A DNA stretch of 64,000 nt, taken from Bretschneidera sinensis (Eukaryota; Streptophyta; Magnoliopsida; Brassicales; Akaniaceae). Below the pieces are notes generated by a model. The model ran no database searches, was not told where the DNA came from, and saw only the letters and a list, made by a program, of their open reading frames with translations. Of the stretch, positions 43,807-64,000 are shown piece by piece (positions within the stretch are counted from its first letter, which is position 1; each line of letters starts with the position of its first letter). Location of the stretch: the NCBI GenBank assembly GCA_023935145.1, contig CM043700.1, positions 36,573,620 to 36,637,619 of the forward strand, in the 5' to 3' direction. Made by a program: the position numbers and the translations under genes.

Positions 43807-45938
43807 CAATTCTCTCGCAGATGCAATCCTCTTTTTTCTTCGCTTCTCTCACTTATTGTATCTCTACCCTGCTCGCGAGACTCTATCTTCTCCCCCCTCA
43901 CTCTCCTTTTTCCATCTCTCAATTAGAAATTTAGAATAGCTTCTCAGCACCTGCCCCCAAGTCCCAGCAGGTAGATTCTATGGTGCCAATAAAAAAAGAC
44001 AATTTGTCTTGTCACAAAATTTTGTGATAAACACATATTTAGTAATAGATATATACTTTTATTAAAAGTAAATATTAATGATAAAATCGAAAAAAAAAAA
44101 CCAATTTTATCACCAAGAATGCACGAGAAACATAAATTTTATTGTTGAGCCAACAGAACCCATTCACATCGTTATAAATAAGTGGCTCAAGCTCGTGTTA
44201 GAGCATATTGGTTGAGAGATTTTTATATTATTGGATGTAAACATATTTTTGTATCGAAGTGAAAATATTTTAAAATTTCAAATTAAGTTTGCATTTACGA
44301 TATCAATACAGTTCTTTAAAATTATCAAATCAAATTTTTATTTTGATGCCAATAAGAATTTATCCAGTGTGATTCAAACTGCCTAGTTGTACAACGGTTG
44401 GCTAACCTGTCAACACATACCGTTGTGGCCTGGAGCAACTATACCGCATAAGAGAAATTGTCATTTTTTCAATGGCAGCAGAGTACCTACAGCACGGCAT
44501 ATAAAGATTCAGCGGTCTTGGTTTTGTTTGATTAACATATCCGAGTAGGAGAAAAGGCTCATTTCATAACGAAGTAACATATCCAAATCTATTGCATACC
44601 CAAACACAGAAAACTGAAATAATTTATTGAATAAAAAAGAAAATTTATGTAAAAAATCATAGAGAGAGAAACACCAACAAAAGCCCAAAAAGTTCACCCA
44701 ACTTTCTGCATTTTAATCTATGGAATAGAAAGGGGAGGTTCAATTCATTGCATGTTTGCGAGGGTTCTGTGTGGTGGGGTTGATGATTTCCGAGCATAGA
44801 GAGATGAGAGAACGGCGAGAAGAAGGAGGGTTGAGCGGTTTGAGGGAGGAGGGAAGTTAGCGGTGCCGATTGGTTATTCTTGTTCATCATGGTCAGGTAA
44901 AGTAATTTACTCTCAAACAGTCAGATAAAGCAAAAGTCAGAAATAAAACCGAACAAGGTAAAAAAAAAAGACTTAGTTTTTGACAAATGGCTAGTAGTGA
45001 GTTGCATAACACACGCCTCTGATTGAGTGTCTGTAGACCTCTTGCGTGTGCTGCTTAGTCGTTACCAGCTGCCAATCGTGACTAACGTTAGCAGCAGGGA
45101 CGGACTATATAAAAAAATCTCAAAACCTTTTGAGATTTTATCAGCACAACGTAGAAAAAGAAAATTTGGCAAGCTTAGATAGAATACCTCTTTCTCATGG
45201 GCTTGGTGGAGCACCTAGATCCAACCTAAATATTATGGCAAGATACATGATAATCATCCCATGGTTTGGACTCATCTATCATCATGGAAAGCTAAGCTAG
45301 AAAACCTTATCACGTTTTGACATCGTTTTCAACCACTAAGTCTGCACGTGTGCAAGACAATTTGACGGCATGTTACTCAAGAGCCCTTCACTTTTCAAGA
45401 CACAATTGCAAGAAAAATAAGCCTTGGAGCACCAAGCAACCCACACAACAAAAATGAAGGTTGGGCATGGGTTTTTTGTCCCCTTATTTGCCTTTGTTGA
45501 GATCTTTTTCTATGTACTTGGGATTTTGTGATTATTCATTTTTTTTCTCATGAAATGGTAGTGGGACGGGGGAGCACCAGGCACGCCTGATGCGTGTAAA
45601 ATTTTGAATGATTCATCACCCCATATGATTATATCAAATGTAGATTAAAAGTAATTACTAGCTTTTTGATCTTTTTGTAGTGGGTGGGCAAGGTATTTCT
45701 TATGTAATTATGCATTACCCTTGTATTATGTCAAATTTTCTTCTTGAAGATTTGTTCAATGAAGGCTCCTTGATGCAATTTTTTTTTTCGAATTTTGGAG
45801 ACCGCGTTAACTTGAAATCATGGTTAATCTCTTTTTGCTACCGACATACCATCTTGGTAAGTTCAGCCTACATACAGAAGTTGTAATATGTGTGTCAACT
45901 AGATAGAATAATTTGTTGTCACATAAAAGATTAAAGAT
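43807..45938. other. Spacer, no supported gene
   Basis: A TATA-like ACTATATAAAAAAAT near 45104 precedes no usable reading frame. A Pro/Ser-rich minus-strand frame at 44657-44890 resembles nothing recognised. Left unannotated. Confidence 0.4.
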
Positions 45939-46532
45939 TAGGGATGGCAACAGAGTGGGGTAGTGTCGGGTTTACGTTCTCCATCCTAATTTTTGTCTAG
46001 TTTACGGGAACAAAAATTTTCTCATCCTCCGCCTCCAACCCCAAAGCCGAGAAAAAATTCTTACTCATCACGGTTCCCGTGTGGATTTTTTCCATTTTTT
46101 ATAATTCTAAACAAAAGGCTAAAAAGCCAATTGAATAGCAAAATTTTCATCGCACCATAAAATTGTATGTTGAATTGAGATTATGAAAACTAAAAAAATG
46201 ACTTTGGAACCAGTTACTTGTATATCATTTACACAAGGAAATAAAAAAAAAACATTAATAAAAAGGCAGGATGCAGCGCAATAAGACAAAATAAAATAAT
46301 TTTTTCACCAAACGTCAGATACATACTATAAATTAGTTCCAAAATTGGATAGTAAGCTCAATTAATATACATGGAACAACCATGGAATTATATATTTGGG
46401 ACGGGTTCGAAGGGGATACCTACATCCCCGTCCTCATCCCCACCAAGGTAACAGGGAGAAAATTTTCTCCACTCCAGTCCTCATCTCCAAGCGGGACAAA
46501 GCCCACAGTTTTCGATTAAATTGCCATCCTTA
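45939..46532. mobile_element. Non-autonomous hAT element (MITE)
   Basis: Ends TAGGGATGGCAA (45939-45950) and the complement of TAAGGATGGCAA (46521-46532) form TIRs with one mismatch. Flanking 8-mers TTAAAGAT (45931-45938) and TCAAAGAT (46533-46540) match 7 of 8. Subterminal CCCCGTCC/ATCCCCACC-rich text is usual for this plant family. The 594-bp body has no transposase. Confidence 0.85.
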
Positions 46533-46640
46533 TCAAAGATCAAATCTCACTCACATAAAAATGGATAGGAGAAAGAGGAGAGATAGTTATTTTCCATTAT
46601 GTAACCCATAATCCTAAAGAAGAAATTGTAATTCCTACGG

Positions 46641-46890
46641 CACATTTAGTTGTAGAAAATATTTTTTATTTTTTATTTTCTATTTTATTTTATATTTTAG
46701 TACATAATTTGAAAACAACATTTCTCTTTCAAACAAAATTGAGAAACCACTTTTTTTTCTCTCATTTTTTTCAGTATGATGCTAGAAAGAGAAGTGTTAT
46801 TTTTCAAATTATATTAAGAATACCTAAATTGTTGAAAAAATATTAAAAAATAAAGATAAAAAAATAAAAAATAATTTTCACCACTAAACG
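46641..46890. mobile_element. Short MITE
   Basis: The left end CACATTTAGTTGTAGAAAAT is mirrored by the right end (complement CGTTTAGTGGTGAAAATTAT), both continuing into ATTTTTTATTTTTT. About 250 bp, AT-rich and non-coding. Confidence 0.65.
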
Positions 46891-47692
46891 AGACTTAAAC
46901 CTTCCTTTTTATAATCTTTATTTCACAAGCTATTCGTGTACTTCTACCATGCAGTTATTTTGGATGGTGATAACATGACATCATTTTTGTCGTTATAATG
47001 AATATTTACTCTTTATTTTTCACTCTATTTTTATGGAGAAAAGAAAAAAATGTTTTCCTAAGCCAGTCTTACAATCTATTTGGATTCAAATAAAAATAAA
47101 ATTCATTTCATTTTTAAATAAATTAAAAGAAATAAATTCATTTAAAAAATAATTGATAAATTTTTATATTTGATTTTTTATAATACATTGTAAAATTTAA
47201 TTGAATTTTTATATTTAAAATATTTAAAATAAATGTATAATCCAAAAGAACGAGGGAAAAAAGAGAGAGTTTGATCAAAATAATTTTTTTGAAATGACTC
47301 AAATCATTATTAATCCTCCATAAAACCTTAAAAAAGATTGATAAGCATAAACGTTGACTTTTAAAAGAAAATGAAAGGAGAAAAAGTAAATTGAAAAAGT
47401 TTTGCCCAAAGTATAAAGGACCATCCTCTTATATTATTAAATAGCACAAAAGGCCTGAAAATGATTGTGAGCCGCCCTTACAATGAAAAATGACCATAAC
47501 AAGACTGATTTAAAAATTTTATTGTACCCTTGTCTCCCCATTACATGAAAAGGTTGGCACCCAAACAGCACTTCCTTTTAATGCTCTATTGTATCGTTCT
47601 TTGACCACCATGCCCCTCTCAAGTTAAGAAATGTCTTCTAAGTCATTTTTACAATCTTCAATTCTTATAACAAAGAATTTGAAACATAAGGA

Positions 47693-47935
47693 TGATATAA
47701 ACATGATATATGAGACTAAAGAAAAAGAAATCCTATGCAATAAGATTATAACATAATCTCGTGATATATAAGACTAAAGCTCAAATGATAAAAGATCTCA
47801 TTCCAAAAGATTATAATATAATATAGTAATATACGTGATTAAGCCTAATAGATAAAAGATCATACACGATAAAATTATATAATATAATCTCATGATTTAC
47901 ACAATTAAGATAAAAATATAATCGATATGAAATCA
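47693..47935. repeat. Degenerate tandem repeat, about 65-75 bp
   Basis: Words such as AAGATTATAATATAAT, GATAAAAGATC and ATAATCTCRTGAT recur about three times in imperfect register. Low-complexity AT-rich DNA. Confidence 0.4.
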
Positions 47936-48109
47936 TTTTAATTGCCTTCTAAGCTGAAACTTATCTCAATCAATAAACATAACAGTGAATGATTCATTCT
48001 CCTTTCTTCAATAAGAAAAAAAAAAGAAAAAAATATTCATTCCTCTTTCTTGTAAATTTATGGCAAGACACTTATAAATGATAGGAAATTCACCATTTTA
48101 TCTCTAACA

Positions 48110-48760
48110 GCACATATGAGAATGAAGTACATAGGAATAGAAACGAGACGAGTTCAAAGCGAATATTATCATTTTCGTTTTCATTTTCATTTACAAAAAT
48201 ACTATTCATTATTGTTCTCGTCTCCATCAAAGATTTTATTTTACCTTTTGTTCGTGTCTCTATCCTCGATGAGGATTTCTGAATACTTCAATTTTCATAC
48301 TCGTCCCCGATTATAAATGAGGACAAAAATTCTTCATTAAAAAATTGAGGATTCCCCATTAATCCATTTTTTTTATTGAAAAACTCAATTACATTAGATT
48401 AAAAAATATTTACTCCACAATAACACTGGATATAAAATAAAGTAACATCATTACACAATCAAAATACAAAATAAATATTCATTACAAAGTACAAACACTA
48501 GATTATTTTTCTACATTACAAATTCAATTACATGCATCAAATTATAATTAAATTATAAAATATGTTCAACGTCAAAAAATAAGTTCTATCTTAAATAACT
48601 ATTTATACAACTAAAGATAATTAAATAATTATTAATATATTTATATAACAAAAAAAAAAAACTTAACGTACAAAAAGGATGAGCACTGGGGATTTTCGAG
48701 TCGAACACTATCCTCTACGCCCCATCCTTGTCGTTGTGAAAGATTTTTAGTTACCTTTAA
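48110..48760. mobile_element. Possible second relic of a hAT MITE
   Basis: Segments such as CTCGTCCCCGATTATAAATG and GGGGATTTTCGAGTC...CGCCCCATCCTTG resemble the CCCCGTCC-type subterminal text of the 45939-46532 element. Intact ends were not found. Confidence 0.3.
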
Positions 48761-49778
48761 CGAGTAAAAAATAATCAAAATTTTGTCAATGTGAAGACTT
48801 TTGTCATCCATGATAAAAAGGCAATTTGGTCATTTTTAGGTTACAATGAGATAGACAAAAATCTTGTGCACGCAAAGACAATGGGGTTATGATGGAGAGA
48901 GCAGAGGACGCAACGATACTAAGAGAGAGTGGGCTCTCCACAATATATTTCTTTCAAGTGGACTTAACCCACGCCTCAACAAAATGCTTATGCCTCTTCT
49001 ATCACACAGCTGTGACCCACAAAAACCCTCCCAACTCTTGTGGGTCCCAACGTGCTTAATCTCTCTCCTTTCTTGGTAGGCTTTTCGACGGGGATACGGT
49101 ACACCCCACTGAGGCACAAATCCTGTTGTTTGTGGGTAAATGTAAAAGATTTTGATCCAAAAAATGGCATGAATAGTAAAACCAAACAGGATTTCACAAA
49201 ATCCACTCACTACTGGGTAAAACTTTTGTGGATCCCATCACACGTCCCACACCAATCATCGTATTCAATCAGGATTTGTCAAGTGTACCCATTTGTCCAC
49301 GTGTTATCCTGCATCACTTTGTACATTGTGAGCCAAACCAGTATTTCACAGAGCAAAATTACTTTCATTATCAAAATTTTATTTATAATTTTAAAATATT
49401 TTTATTCATAATATTATTAAAATAATATAAAATTTAAAAAATAAAATTACCAATAAAATTTTAATCTAAAACATCTGCTTCACGACGGGAAGAACCTCAT
49501 ATTTTTCTCCTCTTTGTACCTTATCCAGCTCACTCATAATCCACAGCCTGCGCGTGCTTTCATAAAAGTGTTACAATCACAAACTGGCTCCTGGAGTTTT
49601 CCGTGCAACCCGCTTTTCATGCAACCGCATGTCCCTGGAGCAGTGCCAGCTTGTCAAAACCAATTGACTTATGACATAAGTATTACAGAAATTCCGTGAG
49701 ACTTTCTGTGACAAAATTATTGCTCGTCTCAGGAGGGATAATGCCATAATCTACTCTTTTTGGACTACTACTAAGTAC

Positions 49779-49787
49779 TATAAAAAA
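49779..49787 (+). promoter_or_regulatory. TATA box of the thermospermine synthase gene
   Basis: TATAAAAAA lies 148 bases upstream of the ATG at 49927, followed by a CT-rich leader. A G-box-type CACGTG occurs further upstream at about 49299. Confidence 0.55.
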
Positions 49788-49926
49788 GGCACACGCATCT
49801 TCCTTCTACATCCATCACAAGTTCACGACAACCAGCCTTTTCCTCTTCTTGTTTCTCTTTTTCCCCGTCTCTCTTTTTTGATATCTCCATTTGTGTTTTC
49901 TGGGTTTTGCTTTGCTAGTTGTGAAC

Positions 49927-59702
<9,776 letters not shown>

Positions 59703-60627
59703 GGTCTCAGGTCTCAATTTGTTGGGGGGAATTGCTGTACAGACTACAGACTTCAAAGTTAGGGAAAGGGAAAATATAAAATAACTAGCCATTTTAGAAC
59801 TTTCTCCAAAGAAATTAGTCAGACAGTTGTTGGAAGAACTTGGTTTTTTAGACATTATATTTACATGTTGGGCCTTTATTGGGGATTTTTATAGGACTCA
59901 ATATCGTAGTTATGTGTAAGCTTTTATCTATAACTACTGATTTATGAGGCATTCCTCCATTCATATTTCTGTTCTTGAGTTTGGTTTTGTATGTGAAATT
60001 TTTTTTTTTAGTTTTTTATATTGGTAAAACATACACCATTTGAACAAGAAACATTATGGAGAGTGATATATAAAAGTTTTTGTGAATTACCAGTTAACTA
60101 TGCTTTTATTATTAATCTAGCTTCCCCAGACACCCAAAAAAATAGGGTGTATGTATTGCATTGCTCGTTGAGCTTAGGTCTCTTAGGCCAACTCTTTTTA
60201 GTTTTCTAATTTCACCTTGCCAATGCCATTTGGTTGAATTGTGTGCAGCTTTTTTATTTTGTGAATCATGGTTTATCACTCAAAATCATACATGCATGAT
60301 CATTGCTCAAATGGAAGACATTGGTGAAATAAATAAATTTTATAAAATTCATTTGTAATTCTATAGTATGTATGAGGTATAATTATGTAAGTTTATAACA
60401 AATCCCAACAACAAAATTAATAAAATTTACAAATGAAATGAATTCTGTATTTCATTTGATTGCAAAGGAAGGATTGTTTTCGAAGTCAAATTTCTCATAT
60501 CAAATTCAATATTTAAGTAGAAGAGTTGCAGATTATAAGAACATATAGTACTACTACTTAAAATAAATAACAAGATAAATGAAGAGAAAAGACCAAGAAA
60601 ATTCACACAAGAATTCTCAGATTTTCC
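59703..60627. other. Spacer between convergent ACL5 and psbX
   Basis: 3' UTRs of two convergent genes with AT-rich DNA between. No other gene seen. Confidence 0.55.
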
Positions 60628-60996
60628 TCAGCCTCGCTTAACAGGATCAAAGTTGGAGACCCCAATAACAGCTCCAATAATCGCAACAAGAACAACTCCA
60701 CCAGCAGCAATGCTAAGCAAGAAGTTCTTGAGAGATGGGGAGACACCAGAACCAGCTGCCTCTGCAACATCAGGTATCACCATAGAAGCTGTCAAGGCAC
60801 CTGCTGTAAGCCCTGTCACTACCTTCTCTTTGAAAGAAGCATGAACTTCAAGCCTAGCTCTGGATTTTGCCTTTGCAGAGAAAGCGGCCTTTGATGGCCT
60901 CACAGGTAATGACTTGAAGAAGGAGTCAGAGCTGGGCTGGTGAACCCTTTTCTGGGTGGCAGGAGTTAGTGACATAGCCATTGAAACTGAGGCCAT
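60628..60996 (-). CDS. PSBX: Photosystem II protein PsbX, chloroplast precursor
   Basis: Single-exon gene of 122 residues. The start MASVSMAMS (60996) is preferred over an in-frame ATG five codons upstream because known PsbX precursors begin MAS. There is a Ser/Lys-rich stromal transit peptide, then a thylakoid-targeting segment ([19 protein letters not shown]) with a processing site after AEA near residue 80. The mature protein has 42 residues beginning [12 protein letters not shown], with one membrane helix ([20 protein letters not shown]) and the conserved end NFDPVKRG. PsbX is a small core subunit of photosystem II near cytochrome b559 and affects quinone turnover. Confidence 0.95.
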   Translation of the reverse strand: MASVSMAMSLTPATQKRVHQPSSDSFFKSLPVRPSKAAFSAKAKSRARLEVHASFKEKVVTGLTAGALTASMVIPDVAEAAGSGVSPSLKNFLLSIAAGGVVLVAIIGAVIGVSNFDPVKRG

Positions 60997-61165
60997 TTTT
61001 CTTGTATGCAAGCTTTGGTCTTTTGTTTTTTCTCTCTTGCTCAGCAGAAAATAGATTGTCTATGTTTTGGTGTTTTGATGGAGCAGGCAATTTAGGCTTT
61101 AGATAGGTAGAGAATTGAAGAAACTGAAATGAGAGGTGGAAATTACTCGATTAGAGATTTTCAGC

Positions 61166-61232
61166 TGACGTGTTGCTCTGATGTTGTCCTATGTGGCAAA
61201 ATCTACACCTGGGTCTGGAAGATAAGGTTATC
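61166..61232 (-). promoter_or_regulatory. Candidate light-response elements of psbX
   Basis: TGACGTG (61166-61172, ACGT core) and GATAAGGTTATC (61221-61232) lie 170-240 bases upstream of the start. The second holds GATAA on both strands (I-box/GATA motif). ACGT and I-box motifs are typical of light-regulated nuclear photosynthesis genes. Function is inferred. Confidence 0.4.
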
Positions 61233-61992
61233 GCTCTACCATCCTCTACTTTGATCTACTTAATTCCAGTTGGATTTCAGTTGAATATGGAAGCAAGCAT
61301 GTGGTTGAATCATGTCAGCTGAAAATCTGTATACTTAAAATTCAACCCATTTGGGTTGCTTGCTGTCGATGAGCTTTCTTCTCTTCACAACAAATGTACC
61401 TTTTTTTCTTTTCCTTTTTTCTTTCTACTCTGATGTTTCCTTTCTCCTCCCAATCATTAACAACTCTTAACAATTTCATGCTGATTTTACAAAGAAGTTA
61501 AAGAATATACCAATTGATAATGATCTATTAAGACAAAATTACCTTTAAGATTTCATATTCCAAAATTAACACCCACAGCATTGCTCGCGTCCTATGCAGT
61601 CTAGAATTATAAATAGCAATGAAAATTTCCACATAAAAGCATGAAACACAACATTAATATCTATAGCACAGTTATAGACATTCATGTTGATTTCATCAAA
61701 TACAAAAGGCTAATGAATGAATCAGCACTTATGCCTAAACCATGTGTGGGATGCTCACACAACATGGATGAGAACTTCACTCTGTCCAAGCTTTTTTTTT
61801 ACACCAAAAATAGGATTTGGCTTCCCTTTTTATTTTTTCCAAAAAACGAAAGTTTAATCTTTTATTTATTATGTGGAATACACAAGTATATGAATGGTTA
61901 AGATTGTGTCATTTTCTCAAACGATAAAAAAAAGAAAAAAATTAAAGCTGAGCCCCCAAAATAAAGTCAGGTCTAGAAGTGATTTATATTCC
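61233..61992. other. Spacer between psbX and the WD40 gene fragment
   Basis: AT-rich. Probable distal psbX promoter and 3' UTR of the WD40 gene. No further gene seen. Confidence 0.5.
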
Positions 61993-63407
61993 TTAGCATG
62001 ACGTCCAAATGCAAACCTGGTCCGAACCAACTCCTGTAATCATTCCAACCTGGTAAGGGAATGCATCAAACCGTCGTGAAATTTTTGAAACATGAGGACT
62101 TTCTAAAGTCATAATAATCTTTCTTTGTGCAGTAGAGATAACATCAACTCCGCCTTTTCTGTTGCCAATGAAAAGATACGAATCATCCCAACCCCATATC
62201 GCTTAGCTCCCACAAACAAGGAGAAAAGCAGTTAATATTCTGCAGCAATTTCATAAAATGATAAGAAATCAAAGCATGTCAAAAGCTACCCTTCAAAATA
62301 AATGTTAAACTTGAATCTGGTTGCTTTTACACATACAAGATATTACTATCTACCTCATCATGTAAAAAACTAGGCTATGAGTCTATGACCGGTAGAAAAG
62401 AAAAGTGAGAGGGAGGAAAAACGAGAAAAAAGAAGATGAGAAAAAATAGGGAAAAGATTTGATCTTTCTATCATGTGTTCGATAGAGAGGATAGAAAAGT
62501 GGAAAGAAACAAAAAGAGACAAAAATTAGTTCATTTTACCTTTCACTCTCCAATCATTTTAATTTGGAGGATTGAGAAAGGAAAACTTCAATCATTTCAA
62601 TGTTCCTTTCTCTTCTCTCTCCAACCAAACAAAAGAAAAGTGCTCTCTTTTCTTTCCTCCAACTCTTTTTTTCCTTTCGGTTTTCTCCCCAACAAATCAT
62701 AGCTAATGTTCGATTAGAGTGTCGGAACCAAATTCTCAAGCACTTATTTTCATGTATGTTATAGCACCTGAGTTTCCCATTAATAGCTTTGGTTAGTACT
62801 AATCAATACCATATAAACCTTCTCATCCACCATGTCATCAGCATTCCTATGCATATCTGAAACATTATAAATAAAATCATAGAATGGGGAAATTCTAGAA
62901 TTTGAAACTTAGTGGCTACTTCATCCATCTTTCAAATGGTTTCAAGAAGTGATCCTACAGACTGGTTTTAGCTTCTGGAGAGAAAAGCTTACACAAAAAT
63001 TCAAAGGTGGCCTTTGATTATTTATGAAAGGGAGACTTCAAGAAACTCTAGTATGGGAAAATAGCCATGTTTATTACAAAACAACAAGCAATCATAGCTT
63101 ACACAAAAAATAAAAGGTGGCCTTTGATTGTTTAGGAAAGGGAGACTTCAAGAAACTCTAGTATGGAAAAATAGCCATGTTTATCACAAAACAACAAGCA
63201 ATCATGAGTCATGACAAAATGAAAGTGGCATCAGGGTTTGGCAATCTAGCAAAGATCATTTCTGAGACAATAAAGTGATACTAGAATTTAACAGTCTAGC
63301 AGTGGTTGTACCTGAAAGCATGCATCCCTCCAGCCTGATGATTGTGGTAAATTATGGAACTGTCTTCAAAATCAACTCCTCCAAATATTGAAACTTTTTT
63401 GTCAATA
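61993..63407 (-). pseudogene. 3' end of a WDR76/CMR1-like WD40 gene; last splice junction out of frame
   Basis: Two minus-strand blocks carry the family's C-terminal text. Block A (63407-63312), bounded by a TGCAG acceptor and an AG/GTACAA donor, encodes IDKKVSIFGG, DFEDSSIIYHN and GGMHAF. Block B (62202-61993) encodes AIWGWDDSYLFIG, GGVDVIS and QVCIWTSC before TAA. WDR76/CMR1 proteins are nuclear beta-propellers linked to DNA damage and protein quality control. Block A ends in phase 2, but the bases before block B read AGCTAA/GCG. Splicing at either nearby AG gives an immediate stop or a frameshift, and a TAA directly precedes the good frame. Upstream exons were not found in the remaining 600 bases. 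It may be a pseudogene, a sequencing error, or a gene continuing off the window. Confidence 0.6.
62987..63206. repeat. 110-bp tandem dimer in the WD40 gene intron
   Basis: GCTTACACAAAAA...AGGTGGCCTTTGATT...CTTCAAGAAACTCTAGTATG...CAACAAGCAATCAT occurs twice with 110-base spacing (62987, 63097) and a handful of differences. Confidence 0.93.
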
Positions 63408-64000
63408 CTGCATGAAGTGATCAAAACATTAATAAAGACAGCAAACTTAATGAACACTAGAGATGCATACTAACTTGAAGTAAACACAACTTACTATGAT
63501 TACAACTCATGGATTATGTAAGGTGCTGTATAAAATATATACACGTACTTTTCTCTTAAGAAAAATAAGCTAATATAACCAGAAGATTGTACCTTCTAAG
63601 CTTCTATGTAAACGTAATAAAAAGCAAGAAATTGATTAGTAACTAGGAAGCCCCTGCATCTGTAAAACACACTTACTAAAGAAAAAGCTTTATGACGTAA
63701 AGCTATGCTCAGGCCTTGCAGTATAATGAGAGCAGCATGCAAGATAAAAGGCATAATTTGTGCCAATCAGTAATTGCTCTACATATCAGTATATCACAAA
63801 GCTAGACAAGCAAATAAACTACTGTAACATGTTTCCACTTGTGTGTTATTTGACCGGTAACTATTAATTGAAAGTGTTTTGTTTCCCTTAGCAAGCTGGT
63901 GATCACCAATAAAGTAAATAGTAAGATTCGAGTTATTCTAAAATTTAGTTGTTGACTAAGTGTGAACATAGTTTTTAAAACATGTCCGCTAAAAACAATT
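63408..64000. other. Right edge, no exon recognised
   Basis: This should be intron or upstream part of the WD40 gene on the minus strand. No conserved WD40 text was seen. Confidence 0.4.

Noticed and set aside
44657..44890. Pro/Ser-rich minus-strand frame of 77 codons
   Set aside because: No recognised domain. The reading depends on one frame in CT-rich DNA and no splice partner was found.
48887..49210. Overlapping 107- and 123-codon frames upstream of ACL5
   Set aside because: They are opposite-strand overlapping frames without family text; the region is better seen as distal promoter.

Overview
This 64-kb window is nuclear DNA of a flowering plant, most probably a eudicot. The evidence is AT-rich spacer, GT-AG introns, nuclear genes for plastid proteins (PsbX, NDH subunit U), a plant-type thermospermine synthase, and LTR retrotransposons, hAT transposons and MITEs between and inside genes. 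I cannot name the species from sequence alone. All exon models are hand-read from splice signals and conserved protein text; none was checked against transcripts.

Layout. 0-12 kb is transposon territory. A very young non-autonomous LTR retroelement (930-5245) has no gag-pol and is filled with two tandem arrays. A decayed autonomous-type hAT element follows (6161-10031), with an older inverted relative at 10796-11812. 12.1-21.0 kb holds a 15-exon gene for a PQT3/RBBP6-like E3 ubiquitin ligase (DWNN, RING, CCHC knuckle, basic tail). 24.3-26.3 kb (minus) is a five-exon gene for chloroplast NDH subunit U. 30.2-34.3 kb is PEX10 (11 exons). 36.9-42.2 kb is ribosomal protein S3 (6 exons) behind a classic ribosomal-protein promoter (site II boxes, telo-box, TATA), with intron 3 swollen by serial tandem duplications. 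42.2-49.9 kb is gene-poor spacer with a 179-bp tandem array and several MITEs. 49.9-59.7 kb is a thermospermine synthase (ACL5-type) gene of 10 exons whose third intron carries an antisense, dead Ty1/copia element. 60.6-61.0 kb (minus) is psbX. At the right edge (minus) are the two last recognisable exons of a WDR76/CMR1-like WD40 gene, which do not splice together in frame as written.

The genes do not form a pathway. They are independent housekeeping loci: protein turnover, cyclic electron flow, peroxisome import, translation, thermospermine synthesis, photosystem II. The most notable features are repeat-driven: the young array-bearing retroelement, the unusual RING-before-knuckle order in the PQT3-like ligase, one MITE family shared by introns of two genes, exon-edge duplications in RPS3 and PEX10, and a copia insertion inside an otherwise intact ACL5 gene.
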